Positions 39,196-51,873 of a DNA stretch of 64,000 bases are shown here, in pieces. The position numbers and the translations under genes were made by a program. Each line of letters opens with the position of its first letter. Within the stretch, counting starts at the first letter, position 1. The stretch is from Hirundichthys speculiger. Taxonomy: Eukaryota; Chordata; Actinopteri; Beloniformes; Exocoetidae. Under the pieces are notes generated by a model. It had not been told where the DNA came from, did no database searches, and saw only the letters and a program-made list of their open reading frames with translations. The stretch lies in contig JAGFBZ010000900.1 of assembly GCA_018398805.1 (NCBI GenBank), positions 1,674,001 to 1,738,000 on the forward strand, written 5' to 3'.

Positions 39196-39197
39196 AG
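39142..39197. repeat. (TA)n microsatellite
   Basis: A nearly pure TA run with one phase shift near 39184. Confidence 0.9.
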
Positions 39198-39746
39198 GGA
39201 TGCATAAGGCACAGAGCTTTTAATCAAGCACAGCAAAGATGTATTCTTTTAGATGCCTGCAAGTCATTGGGAAAAAAGAGGGTACACAAGGAGATTTACC
39301 ACTTCAATTTCAAATGCAGATGCCTAGTTGAATATAATGCACTCACAAGCATATTCAGAAAGACATCCCTATCCCATCCAATCTGAGGAACAATGACACC
39401 CTAATCCGAGGACAATATATGCACTAATCCACACAAAACAGGGATTGAATGGAGCAGACAAATGTAGCAACAAAGGAGAAAAAGATCGAGCATGCTAACT
39501 AGCAAAATAGGCTAATCCTGATAAGAGATAAAACTCAGGGGAGAATAAAAAAAAAAAAACGGATCTTAGAAAAAATGGGAAAGTCTTTATTTCCAGTATC
39601 TGACTGGAAAGTCACATGCATTATTTGCTTGTGAAGGAACATATATCATCTTGCACTAAACATGCACAAAACAAGCATGTCTTCCCAGAGAGTACACCAA
39701 GATTAATGCACCTTCTCACACCTAAAGGGTTTACTCAAAAATCCTC

Positions 39747-39771
39747 CCTCTCTCTCTCTCTCTCTCTCTCT
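39747..39771 (+). repeat. (CT)n microsatellite
   Basis: About 12 tandem CT units, read directly. Confidence 0.9.
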
Positions 39772-40869
39772 ACCCCACAGTTCCCCTCTAAAAAACACTG
39801 ATAATGTTTGTTAAAAACACTCATATGAAAATAAATGTCCAGCCAACAATATACTGCAGATAATATTGTCATTCATGCCATAACAAGATCATCTAAAAAA
39901 TTAACCAAACCAATTACCAACATAATTTTGCACTATGTTTGTTGTTGTACCAGTATTTAAATATACAAGGATGTGTACTTTTCCATTAAAATATCCTAGT
40001 ACTAATGGGCAGGCATGTTTGCCGTAATTCTGTGGACAAAAAAAATAAACCTTAAGGTTAAATGTACAATTAATAGCGATATTAATTTGAGGCCATAACG
40101 TCCACTTCACAATTGGAAAAAGACTGAATGAAGTCGAAGTGTGTCACAGCTTCCACTAATAAAAGGAGCACATTGTTGAATAGGGACTTACAACCCTTAC
40201 TTTACTTTTGGCTGATGGAAGTTATTTCAGGGGGGGATTAATTACATCAAAGTCTACAATCTAGAAGCCTGAGCAGATGACATTTACAAGAGCCAAATTG
40301 AGGCTTTTAATTAAACACTTTAATAAAGTGGGAGAATTAGTGTGCCAAACTGGTACCGCACATTAACAATGGGATAACAACATTAGCAACCTTTTGGAGA
40401 AGTGAAACAAAAGAGGTTATAGTGATGGAGTGTTAAACTTTATGGCACCGACGCTCAACTTGTTTTCACACATCAAAGGAGAAAAAGGGAGCACTTTGGG
40501 TTCATGGCACTTTTTGGGAAAATGAGCTCACCTGCTAAAAAATGCATGGCGAAGACAGCGCTGTGCATGAGTAACAGTGCAGCTAATGTGCCATGTGTCA
40601 CGCCATGTGTTCCTCTGACGGTGAACGACACATTTCTGTCAGCATGATGATTCCTTGCCTTTCTAAATCATGATACCAACCAGCAGAAGAATTAAAGCCC
40701 TTGTTTTTATCAAGTCAATACATTTACTATTCACTGGTGCAATCAACAGTCTGCAAAGACCAAGGCAACATTGCTGTTGAAGTTTGGGCCTATGGGTGTT
40801 ACTGAATAAGAGGGATTCATAAAACAAAACCAAGAATCAATGTTGCTCATGGGTATCTAATCTAAGAAG

Positions 40870-40962
40870 GAAAAAAAAAATATATATATATATATATTTA
40901 TTATTTTTATTATATAATATATATATATATTATATATATTTTTTTTTTTTTTTTTTTTTTAA
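40870..40962. repeat. (TA)n and poly-T low-complexity tract
   Basis: A-run, TA-run, TTATT spacer, second TA-run and a long T-run. The two TA arms around TTATTTTTATT could fold back. Confidence 0.85.
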
Positions 40963-41124
40963 ATATACCAAATTTTGTTAAATTTTAACCAACTCACACA
41001 TCCATGTCATGAAACAATTAAGATAAAAGTCAGAAATCTGGTATAATTATACATATATAAAATAATACAAGGCTTCAGTGGTAGGTTAAGCAGCCAGGGA
41101 GGCTTGCAGAAAGGAGCGTAACAG

Positions 41125-41255
41125 TATCAAACCCTATTCATTTATTAACTTTATCTGCTTCAGTGCTACCCAGAGCCTATCCTTGCTGTCACAGAGCAAG
41201 AGGGGGGGTGCACCCTGGTCAAGTCACAAGTCCATCATACCCATCTGAATGTATT
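41125..41255 (-). repeat. SINE/L2-like 3' tail fragment
   Basis: The segment reads ATTAACTTTATCTGCTTC, then CCCAGAGCCTATCC and GGGGGTGCACCCTGGTCAAG. These are the blocks found in the reverse-strand tail of the SINE/LINE copies at 52266-52399 and 24629-24925. Boundaries are approximate. Confidence 0.5.
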
Positions 41256-41793
41256 AATTTAATTGAATCCTTTGTCCGCCTACTTATCTTGTCTCCCTTA
41301 TTTTTTTTAACACTATAATTCATCTCTCTGTTTTTTTATCTTCCCCCCTACAACTTACCCCGGCACTTCTCTCCACTTCTGTTTGATAAGTCAAAGAGAA
41401 AGTAAAGCCCCAGTGTGTGGGGTTACTGGGTCAAAACCGCAGGGGCCACAGCACTTTCCACAGTAACTGAAATAATGCAAGACCTTAACTCTGACTCTTC
41501 CTGGTTGCCTATAAAACTTAACAAAAACAAAAAAAGTGTATGCATTGTCATACACTTTAACAGAGATACACAAATGTGCTAATCAGTTCCAGTCCGTCAC
41601 TTTGTGCCGGTGTCAGAGCGCTCAGCTCTCAGTTCCTCCCACGCAGTGAGACGAAGCTTCTCCGCTGCTTCCCGGGTACATGTGTTCAGTTCATTAGAAA
41701 GTAATGGACACTCGTGTGAGAGAACAAAAGGCACGGACCGTGGGGTACGTCGGTCTCACAGGGGCATGCTAACTTTTTTGAGCGCTGACTAGC

Positions 41794-42170
41794 TGTGGGG
41801 AGTGACCGAAAAAAGAAATTGTGAATATAACGGACATGAAAGTGATGTGAAATGTGCTTCCCGGAGAGGGTGGCTGGGCTCAGCCTCAGGGATGCAGTGA
41901 GAAGCTCAGTCATCCGAAAAAGGCTTTAAGTGGAGTTGCTGCGTGCATGAGTCAGGTGAAGTGGTGGGGGCATCTGTTCCACATGCCTTCCAGATGCATC
42001 CCAGGGGAGAGGTTCTGGGCACGTCCAAGACTTTCTGGAGAAATTACACCTACTGGTTGGCTCGTGAACAACTGGAGGAGGTGGAGGAGGTGGAAGAGAA
42101 GGGAAAAGCATCGGGGTTGCTGTTCAAACTGCTTTCCAGCAACCCAGCAGAAAAATGGATGACATGGATG
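41794..42170 (+). mobile_element. Diverged copy of the GATG-tailed LINE
   Basis: The sequence follows the 25022-25720 copy from GTGACCGAAAAAAG through GGTGGCTGGGCTC, CAGTCATCCGAAAAAGGC, GGGCATCTGTTCCACATGCC and GAGAAATTACACC. It ends in ATGGATGACATGGATGGAT. It has many substitutions, frameshifts and a 5' truncation, so no intact frame remains. Confidence 0.7.
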
Positions 42171-43730
42171 GATAGTGTTATATATTGAGGTCGGACAATT
42201 CAGCGACTCCGAATCACTGCAAGCCAATTCTACCAACAGCCAGGGGTTCATAAGGAACAACGACCTTTCTATTTATGCTCCACTGAGCAGCACGTCACGT
42301 CTGAGCATGCACTTTTTTGTCCACTTGAGAATGGATGAGTTTGGGTCGAGCTTCTGCCTGCAGTGTTCAGGTGTTAGCGTACATTTGTGGTGTGGTGTGA
42401 GAATATTGCCACCCCAACCCCCAACCTCTTTTATTTAGAGCACAGAACAATGACTTTCCTCACTAAAGACTACAGCCCTGTCTTGCGACTAAGCCATCCA
42501 GGAAAAAAACCAAGGGAAAACAGGAAAAGGGTGGAAACAAGCCTGGGAGAGCCATCTATATAAAGAGAAGAAAACTAAATGAAATTTCAGAATAATCGGA
42601 AATATGTTTAACTGTGATGGGCAGGCAGCTTGTTCTGGATGCACTCGACTCCTTCTGTATAACCCCCCACCCCCATGGCCCACAAACAGGACGATGCCGG
42701 TACAGAAAACAGATGGATGGATTTAAAAAAAGGAAGCAGTTGTTGTTCAATATTCACACAATATGAAGCAAATAGGAAATAGGCTGCTCAGCCTGTTCAC
42801 CACAACCGAACCCATAGTTCAGACTAACACAACTGTGGTTTGAATCTGGTTTGCATTTTCACTCAATTTTTATTCTAATTCAAGTCATTTAGATTATTCA
42901 GAGGCAAAAACCTTGAACTACCACTATTAAGAATGGAAGTAAAAAAAAATATAGCAGGAGAGGATTCTTTTTTCACATAAATGCACATTGATATGAAAAA
43001 AGTCAAGACGGGTTTACATTTGAAAAAAAAGACAGATGTGCTGTAATACAACATTTCTACACAGGGTAGGAAAATGAATTTATACTAATTGAAAGTCATT
43101 AAAAGGGTTCTGGAGCTTTAGAATAATGGTGTCAAGCACAGCTTTGTCAAATTCACTGTGCTTGTGAGCCATGTGTGTTGATGCAAGTGTGTGTGCACAC
43201 AGTCAAGGGTTGATGGAGAACTACTATAAAAAATTAGCCATTTATTAAGTGTCCGAGGCATTTACCAGACAGACATAATGTTCATTCCCATTCCAGACAA
43301 TAAAAACAGTTACAATCTGCCTGGCTGGAAGTACCACGTCCTAAAGCATGCCAGACAGCACACATTTTTCAAGAAAACATATAAATGATTAGGCTTTCAT
43401 TGATCACGACCTCAATTTAGGCTTCCCATTTACTAGTAAGTACTTCCTTTACATTCTTCTTCTTCTTATATACATTTGTAACAGTGGCTCAATCCATGGA
43501 GCAAAAGAAAAAACAGAGCACCCCCCAAAGATACAAGAACGAACCAGGTATTGCTTTGATCTTTTTTGTTGTTGCTGTTGTTCTTCTTAATTTTTGCGCC
43601 CTCCGGGCATTTTGGACCATAAAAAAAATTTAAAAAAGCATATCTTATATTTGACAATAACATCAGTTTGACTGATGTTGTTTAGCATAAGACCCACTTA
43701 CTGAAGAAGGTACAGAACATCGTCGAGGCA

Positions 43731-44035
43731 GAGCAAGTTTATTTGTAGCGCACAATTTGTACACAAGGCAGTTCAACGTGCTTTACAGATGCATAAAATC
43801 ACAAGAAGGCAAATAGAATCATTAAATTATCATTAATAAATGAAATTCAAAATTAGTTTAAAAAGAAGAATGAATGAAATTAAAAATTAATTCAAAATGA
43901 AGAGTGCAGATAAAATCCTTTCAGTTGTCATATGCAGATCTAAACTGAACTGTTTTCAGCCTGGATCTGAACATTGTGAGGGTTGGGACCTGTCTCACAT
44001 CTTCTGGAAGACTGTTCCAGATTTTAGGAGTATAC
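43731..44035 (+). repeat. Fish interspersed repeat ('TTTATTTGTAGCGCAC' type)
   Basis: AAGTTTATTTGTAGCGCACA, AAGGCAGTTCAACGTGCTTT and TTTTCAGCCTGGATCTGAAC follow in order; this combination is familiar from repeated sequence in fish genomes. A shorter relative starts at 54908. No coding capacity is seen. Its right edge abuts a fragment of the MADF hAT family. Confidence 0.5.
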
Positions 44036-44039
44036 TCTC

Positions 44040-44178
44040 GCAGCACTGTGTCGCAGTTAGCTTGTCGCGGGTATGCCGCAGCTATTTTTGATTTATACCC
44101 AATTTTGAAGCGCGGTCTGCGCTATGTTATTCCACGCCACAACGCAAATTTATCTCTTGCGTTTTTCCACTTGCGTTT
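44040..44178 (-). repeat. Internal fragment of the MADF hAT family (third copy)
   Basis: The words CTTGTCGCGGGTATGCCGC, TTTTTGATTTATAC, GCGCGGTCTGCGCTATGTTA and TTCCACGCCACAACGCAA match, in the same order and orientation, the part of copy 2 at about 27945-28065. Both termini and most of the MADF frame are absent. The similarity ends at CGTTTTTCCACTT, where another repeat begins. Confidence 0.65.
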
Positions 44179-44179
44179 T

Positions 44180-44398
44180 CTGGTCCATAGGTCTGTCCCA
44201 CACCAGAGCTATGTTAACATGAGACAGTTGCAGCATTGAATTAATATAATCAAGTGACGTTAACATCACAAGCCTCACCTTATACCAAACAAAATAAATA
44301 TCCAGGGCCATATATATTTGTAGACAACAATCAGGCTTATAGGTGGCTAGCAAGCTCTGGTCCATAGTGGAGAATCATCGACACTATGGACCAGAGCT
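44180..44398. repeat. Inverted-repeat element with 17-bp hairpin ('CTGGTCCATAG')
   Basis: CTGGTCCATAG occurs at about 44180-44190 and again at 44357-44367, and inverted at 44384-44394. The last two form a perfect hairpin, AGCTCTGGTCCATAGTG (44353-44369) and its reverse complement (44382-44398), with a 12-base loop. The outer pair could be termini of a small transposon of about 215 bp. No target duplication was identified. Confidence 0.55.
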
Positions 44399-45125
44399 AA
44401 TGCTAACAGAGAACTCATTACCCTCCTTGCCACTAAGTCATATTATTACTTTGACTAAATGGTGGTTAAATTAATCTTTTAATATACAAAGTAAACTTAC
44501 CTTGGAGCAAATGTAGCTGTGTTTTGTAACTTTCCCCACGTTCAGTTGCTTGTTAGGACGGACACAACTTAACCTACAGCTGCATTCTCTAGCGTTTGTT
44601 TTATCTTGGGAAAGGGAATAAAAATGTCCCTCGAAACATTCTGGACACCTCGAGTCACTGTTGCAGGTCCCCAGCAGCAATATTTCACCATGGCGTTATT
44701 ATAGTATAATATTAACACTGATGATACACATTGGAAAAATAGCAAATTAACACAGTCCTTAACGCAGGAGCAGAAAGTTTGTCCGACCTAGCAACAGTAA
44801 CTAGGAAGGGGGCGGTGCTTACCGAAAGGTCAATTATCTCAAGAATGCATACTACAGCCACACTGACTATAAAAATGTAACTTTAGGTTTATCACACGAG
44901 ATGACACAGACCAACAAGTACTGACTGGGCCATGCCAATATGTTTGATTGGCGTAAGAAATATCCAATCGCCAGCCTCAAACAAGTTAGCTTTTTATTTT
45001 CATTTTCAGCTGATTGAAAATGGCAGGAAAATTCAAATGTCATAAATTGACAGAGAAAAGTGGGTTTGATCCAGGAGCTTGAAATGAATTAGGGGAAAAA
45101 AAAAAAAGTTCTTCTAGCCCATAAA

Positions 45126-45240
45126 TATAGGCCTCAATCGTACACTACCCGCTAGCCACTACCCACTAGCCACTACCCACAAATTACGGGTTTAGGAACC
45201 TCTGCAAACCACTAATGCAATCTTCTGCTCGCTAAAGCCC
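45126..45240 (+). repeat. MITE-like repeat, family 'GGGCCC...CTACCC', copy 2 (partial)
   Basis: It starts AGGCCTCAATCGTACACTAC. It then shows tandem CTAGCCACTACCCA units, TTTAGGAACCTCTGC and TAATGCAATCTTCTGCTCGC, matching copies 1 and 3 in order. Similarity ends near 45240. Confidence 0.65.
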
Positions 45241-47407
45241 TAAACAAAGTCCTAACAAAGGCTTAAAATATGCATTTTGAAGCACCATTGTAACAGATTT
45301 ATCTGAAAATGTGTGATTATTAACAGCTGAGAGAAATCTGAAGAGAAATACAACCATGTTTTGTAAAATACAATTCCTTTTGTGCATTTGGGTTAACAAG
45401 GGGCAATTCCATCCTTGCAAGCAACAACAATATCCAAAGAAATTACCTCTGAGGAGCAGAGCGCATTGTGTAAAACCCCCATTCTTTTAAATAACAGCAA
45501 CAAAAATACAATTATAATCACAATTTTACCACTGACTAATTGTTTATTCCCCTCTGTGGACTCAAGATAAAGTAGAACATTAACGCTGGAGAATTTGATC
45601 CAGATCTAATCTGTTCGGCTTCTGTCATCACAGTATAAACTTTAAAACCTCACAACGTAAGATGAACATCCTCAATTTTTCAATTAAGCACTAAACTCAA
45701 TCACGCACTGCAGCTTTCTCATCACTTCGTACAGTCATACCCCGCCATCGCCTCAAATAAAAAGTGTGATGATTTACACTTTATGTTGTTTATCTTACTC
45801 CTGTGAGGTGATTAAAGAAAAGATATACACATAAATGCATGATGCAGAAAAAAGCTGTACTGCTGGGAGAATCACCTCCGCAGATCCCTTAGCTTTTAAC
45901 TTTCTGAAAAGACTGCTCGAGTCGTGCAGCAGGGCTGCCTCAGGTTTTCCTTCACATGACCCAGTTGGGAGGCACATTGACTATGCAACCAAGACACCGA
46001 TGGAAGCAAAACTTGGCAATACATGACTGGATGATTATCACGGTACTTTATTATTCAAGAGAGAGAGAAAGAGAGAAAAAAAAAAAAACCCTCGGAAAAC
46101 GAGCTTTAATATTGGGGAAGATGCAACAAAATATGGGAAGCATTAAGAATGAGATTCAAGGTCAGACAAGATAGGAGAAAAGAATGGGGAAAGAAACAGA
46201 AAAAGATGAAAATAATACAAGTGGGGTTTTAAATTGGTTTGGGTGCAGGGATTGTAGTAACACATGACAAGATAATACTGCTCTTCTGTTCACAGGAGAT
46301 ATTTTCAGAGTCTCAGTAAATGTGTCTAATTCCCTTCGTCTCTCCTTCGCCTCCTTCTCTGCTGCTACAGATTAAACATGAATAAAGAGTTTGCAAAAAG
46401 ATGGAGAAGAGAAAAAGCAGAAGAAATTAAAAAAAAAAAAAATGAGTCTGGTGGTTACCATGGTGATGAGTGGGAAGAGGTTCCAGAGCAGTCTGGACCG
46501 TTTTACGCAGCGTGTGGGGAGCTGGACAGAGCAGCACTTAGGCTTATAGCAGTGTGGGCTAAAAAAGAAATGATATAATACAGAGAAGATGGGCTCACAC
46601 CAAAATGGTTGGTGGGAAGCGTGCTGATGTTTTACCGCTGAAAGCTGTGCTGTGAAAAGACAGTCAACCTAAGAGAGAGAGGGAAATATTTGGAAGGGCA
46701 GACCAGGTATTATCACCTCCGCCCTCTAAATGCACAGACACATCACATCATGATCGGACATGGAAAGAAGGCTCATCGGGCTAAACTGAGCTACCTCAGC
46801 TTTTTGTTGAAACATTTAACCTCCTTTTCTGACCCTTAATACGGCAAATAAATAAAGCAACTCCAGGATTCTCGTTTCCACGGCAGGTAAAGAGGGGGAA
46901 GAGCATTTACGATTGTGTCTCCCATAATGATGAGTATCCAGGTGCAGGTCTGAACTTAAAGCGATGTAATTTGAGCAAGTAGATGTTGCAGCAGAATTGA
47001 AAGTAGTCTCCTCAGTAGGTAGCAGGGGAAACAAGCAGCAGCACCGCTGACAATAACATCAGTAGAAGTAATAGAGGTGGTTGCTTCTTAAATAATGACA
47101 TGTAATGCAGCGTAGGACTGTAGCAACATTAGGGATGTGCTTAACATGCAGCCACGAACAATGCTTTCTATGGGAAGGTAAAATGAGATTATGTAGAAAG
47201 CCATTAACCCAGGCTTGTGGATGCCCAAAACAATTTATTGTAATAAAACAAGATGGTTAGTAACAAACTGCTAAAATAAACAACAATTACAGAAACAAAG
47301 AATACCAAATCAATTTGGCATGGTGAGTTTAAACTATGTTTAACATTATCTTTGAGAGATGAATGAAATAATAGAAAGGAGAAAATGAATAACAGTTTAC
47401 ACATACA

Positions 47408-47690
47408 GGTCCCTATCTTACAACAGTGCTACCCAATACCAACTACCTGCAAATTGCAGATTTAGGAGCCTCTGCCAACGGCTAATGCAATCTTCCGCTC
47501 CCAAAAGCTGCCACCCATTATGCCGACTCCCTTACTCACATTGTGAGCGCGGCAATGGGCCGTGTCTCTTGCGCTTTCCACAAATTTGGTATCTTGCGGT
47601 ACCTGTATCTCGCAGATTTATTTTTGGATAGAGGGTAGTGGGTGGTCTGACCACCCACTACCCACTACCCACTACCCAATATCCAAAATG
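47408..47690 (+). repeat. MITE-like repeat, family 'GGGCCC...CTACCC', copy 3 with hairpin
   Basis: It starts GGTCCCTATCTTACAAC and shares GATTTAGGAGCCTCTGCC and TAATGCAATCTTCCGCTC with the other copies. At 47633-47663 a perfect 15-bp hairpin (GGGTAGTGGGTGGTC with a one-base loop) is followed by tandem CACTACCC units. TGGATA and TATCCA flank this block, extending the foldback. Confidence 0.65.
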
Positions 47691-47774
47691 TTATGTCGCT
47701 TTAGTTCATATGGCAGCAGAACATTTCAATAAAAGTGAATTTTACACTACTTTTGAATTCATTAATTGATTTTG

Positions 47775-47858
47775 CGTATACAATGCGATTAATCGTGATT
47801 AATCTGGGAAATCATGTGATTTATTGCGATTAAAATTTTTAATTGTTGCCCATCCCTA
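47775..47858 (-). mobile_element. One end of a hAT-like element (…CATCCCTA)
   Basis: GCGATTAATCGTGATTAATC, TTATTGCGATTAAAA and the terminus TTGCCCATCCCTA are typical of one end of a common fish hAT repeat. A TAGGGATG word at 47130 was considered as the other end, but the flanking octamers do not match. Confidence 0.55.
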
Positions 47859-49549
47859 GTATTAACATTACAAGCTGACAACATGTGTTAGAGGCATCGC
47901 CTTGACACCAGAGATATTTCTGATTCTATGTAAATCCCTGGACATTTCTGGTTAGCCAACTCATTATTTGGCTATTGCTTTTTTTAACTGTGAGCAAAAC
48001 AAGTCTAAAGCTGCAGAGCGGTGGTATGACATTGGCTTAAGACAAAGTGACAATTACAGCATCAAAGTCACAGAGGAATTGTCACCAGCTTAAGCTTTGG
48101 TGTATTTTTAAATGATTAAGGCTTTAATGATTTTAAATGCTTCCCTTGCTTTATTTGATTAGCCATGTTACGCAGGGGTATGTATATTCATTACATTTAA
48201 CCAATGTGAAAGAAATTCCACAAGCATTAACAGATTATTGTGGAAATTAATGAAATGGAGAAGAAAATGTTTGTGATGAACAGAGGACAGAAGTACAAAT
48301 AATAATATGTGCACACTCTGAGAAATAAAAAGCCATCATTTCAGTTACAGTGAACGAGTCTGGTGATCTGCATGCACTATGTATTTCTCACAATCCTATT
48401 AACATTCACTGTAACCTACAGGGCAGCGCCACATGACAGCACAGCTGAGCCTTTCTCTTTTCCCAAATGACATGGGTCATTGTGGTTCATCTCGACAGTG
48501 TCATTTGAGATGGGAAACAGGTAATTATGACTTTTTACTCATTTTCCATTCTGCTTAACAGTCTGAATATCCTTCAACTGATCTCCATAGCACATGATCC
48601 ACTTGGCTGTCATATGAGCACCATAGACTGAACGTTATGTGCTCGGGAGCTCACTGTCTTAGTTGAATCATTTACAGTCTAAAATAACTAGAATAATTAA
48701 GTTGTAGCATATCTGCAACTAGAGAAGGTTAACATCATCCAATGACAGAAGACAGAGACTTTAAAAAAAAATGTAGTTTCCACAGAAAAAAAGAGAAAAA
48801 CAGCAGCAAAGTCAAAGGTCCAGTTGCTTCCCAGTGGAGTGAAAAAAGTCGCAGTACTCATTCATTTTTAGGTTTAGGTTCATGTAAGTGTTGTCTGTGG
48901 AGCGCCCTCACGTCACTTCAACAAGCCTCATCGCTTTAACACTGATAAACTATAGTCAAATAATGAGCATCCTTGGTCATGTGATTGTATTTCTTTCTCT
49001 TTACTTAAGCTAATGGTTCTTCACACATGAGATCAAACACAACTTTGACTAATATCATTCGACTGTTAACCATGAAATGTTGAATGTCACCATGATAATT
49101 TAGGGAATGTTTACAAGGAATGTTTGTTTTCAACTCTTTAAGTTTTGATATGATGGTATTTCCCTATCACAACATTTTTTTTAACAAAAACTACTAATTT
49201 CAGACTCATGAAATGGAAATACACAATAGAATGTAAGCTATAAATATATAGAATGTAGTCTTGCTGCAGATGTTAGTTTTCTTGTGCGTCAGTGTGAGTG
49301 ATAGTAAGTGTGTCCTTCACCAGCCCTCTTTGACAGTCTAATCTAACATGCTTTATTAACTACTCAAACTCTGATTGTGTGAGAGAGGACTAAAATCACC
49401 CACAGTGGAGCACAAAAGGACAGAACAGATAAACACAAGACAGACAGTGATGATGAGGTGTGTGTAGTATGTGTGGTGTAGTATCTGTGTGTGTGGTGCA
49501 CTGTGTGTATATAGATGAAGGTGTGGAGGTTTGTGTTGTGATGTTGTTT

Positions 49550-50250
49550 GTCACCCCTTATCCACACCGGAGCTAAAGCAGTTCCACCAGCCAGACACAG
49601 AGCAGTGATGTTAACCTCAGCACTTTTTCAGCATCGACCAGTGACCACAACCATAACTACAGGCTCGAAGAGAGTTGGCGCTGGTGTGTTGGGCGGGTCT
49701 CGTGTAGCAGACCTCCAGCAGTGCCGTGGATTTCCCTGAAGGCGACGGGAGCCATCCAGCCCGGCTAGCCCCCCCACCAGCAACAAGTCCAGTCGAGGCG
49801 ATGAGCCCCCAGTGAAAACAGAAAAGAGGAGGAGGCCCAGAATCCAGGAAGGCACCAGCCAACACATCCAGATCGCATCGGCGGCACCGCGGGTACGATA
49901 CGAGGGTGTGCTAAGGGCGACCCCCAAGTCCCGCACCTGCATCACCACCCCTGAGGGCAAGGCATGTACCCCTCCATTTCCAAAGGACACAGAGGAGAAA
50001 GGATGCACCAAACCCTCAAGAAGGGGCCCAGAGCTGCACAATACAGTCCCCCAGCCCAAAAAGGTCACCACATCTCCTGGGGATCCAGTTGAAATACCTT
50101 GGAGGGTCAAGCACCAGTGGGCTGGAGTGCCCTGGGTGTTCCTGTAGCAATGCTCCCAGCACAGCAAACCAAACCATCCCCTGCAACAACACCGCAACCT
50201 GGCCAAAGGACAATACAACCCCCTACCTAGAATGTGAAGGTGAGGTCTTA
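49550..50250. other. GC-rich block with long frames on both strands, unidentified
   Basis: This block of about 700 bases is much richer in GC than the surrounding intron. It has a 196-codon minus-strand frame (49628-50218) and a plus-strand frame that starts after a TGA at 49737 and runs to about 50147. The plus frame is rich in basic and proline residues (KTEKRRRPRIQEG, KSRTC). The minus frame is rich in leucine, cysteine and glycine, as expected for an antisense shadow. Neither is recognised. It may be a piece of a retroelement, a retrocopy or a CpG-rich insert; sharp boundaries were not found. Confidence 0.35.
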
Positions 50251-50552
50251 GGCCGTTTTCTTACTCTCCAATAAGAAAACAGTAAGTGCCAAAAACCCAT
50301 GCCGTGTGAACCCCAACTATGTGATTCAGGGTAGGTGACTGAATTACATTTAGAGTTTAGGGGGTGGCAAGGAGGACAGCGACACACTCTTGTGCCACAA
50401 CACACCCACCACAAAGTTGAGACTTGAAACATGAGACCTAGCGCGTGACCGTTGCGCGCTAGTGCTCCGGTCTAGTGATGTGGATTAAAAGAGGCGTGGC
50501 ATGAATTAAAAGCAAATTAACTGCATCCAAATATATTTTGCAAGAAAAGTCA

Positions 50553-50750
<198 letters not shown>

Positions 50751-51873
50751 TCAGACCAAAGAGATGCAACTCAACAGCACCATCAGTTTCAAAGCCTGCT
50801 TCCACCAAGCTAGCTTCCACTGAGCCTGCTGTTCCTACGAGCATTTAAAGACAACTTTGTGTATAATGAGGATCATCAAAAAAAAAATAATTAAATGTCA
50901 GGTCTGTAACAGGAACAGAAGCTCAACAGTTTCCTCCATGAGGGAAGGCAGAGTAACTGAATACATGCTTTAACAGAGGAATAGAAACAGCAGTCAGTGT
51001 GGAAATGAACAAACAGCTGAACAGACAGTAAACACAAACTTGTCAGACTCTGAGTCAACAATAATTTCTAATAACAAGTAGTCTGAGGAGGTGAAGTCCC
51101 AACTGTTAAAGCTGCTTTGAGGTGGATGAATTCCTTTAATAATTAAATAAAACAACCAAATCAATGTAAGTGATTACAAAACTAAAAATTAAAAAAAATA
51201 AAAAATAAAAAAATAAAACTGTTTTCACATCCTGTTAAACACATACAGCCAGTTCTGCTGTTTAGACAACAGAGCCCTCTGGAAAACAACTTTCTATAAA
51301 TAAATGAGATATAAATCATTTTAGCATTTAGGTCAAAGTTCAAAAGAAGTAGTTACACTGGCTGGAACTACCACTGACTTGCTTCATTTGAGAGCCAACT
51401 CGGATGATCTTGAACAAGAGGCGGTAATGGTTCGCTGCTGTTAGAGAAGACCATCTTTCCTCTCTGAATAAACTCGTTTATGCTGGAGTTGTGGTACAAA
51501 CATGGACTGTTCTCTCCCCAAACCACAACCAGTGTTGGGCAAGTTCACTTTCTACACAAACTAGTTAAGCTCATAGTTCATAGAAATTAAAATGTACTAG
51601 TTCAGTTCACCATTTCAAAAAATGAACTAAATAGTTCATTTTTAGTTTTTTTTTAAATTATTATTCTTTTTTAATGTTGCTGCAAGTAGTTATTTATCAA
51701 AATGATTGCCACTGCCCATATACTACACCACAATAAACAGCAATTATTTTATCCATTTTATCTGTTGAAAACTATTGGTCCAATTCAGAATCTTTATTCA
51801 ACCAGGGTTCACATTAGCATTAAAGGGACAGTCCATGTAAAACTGTAATTTCCGTTTCAGTTTCTCTCTACAG

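Noticed and set aside
46378..46578. Lysine- and glutamate-rich 66-codon frame
   Set aside because: It is built on purine-rich sequence with an A-run; no family is recognised.
47130..47858. Pairing of TAGGGATG at 47130 with CATCCCTA at 47851 as one hAT element
   Set aside because: The flanking octamers (AGCAACAT and GTATTAAC) do not match and the subterminal sequences differ.
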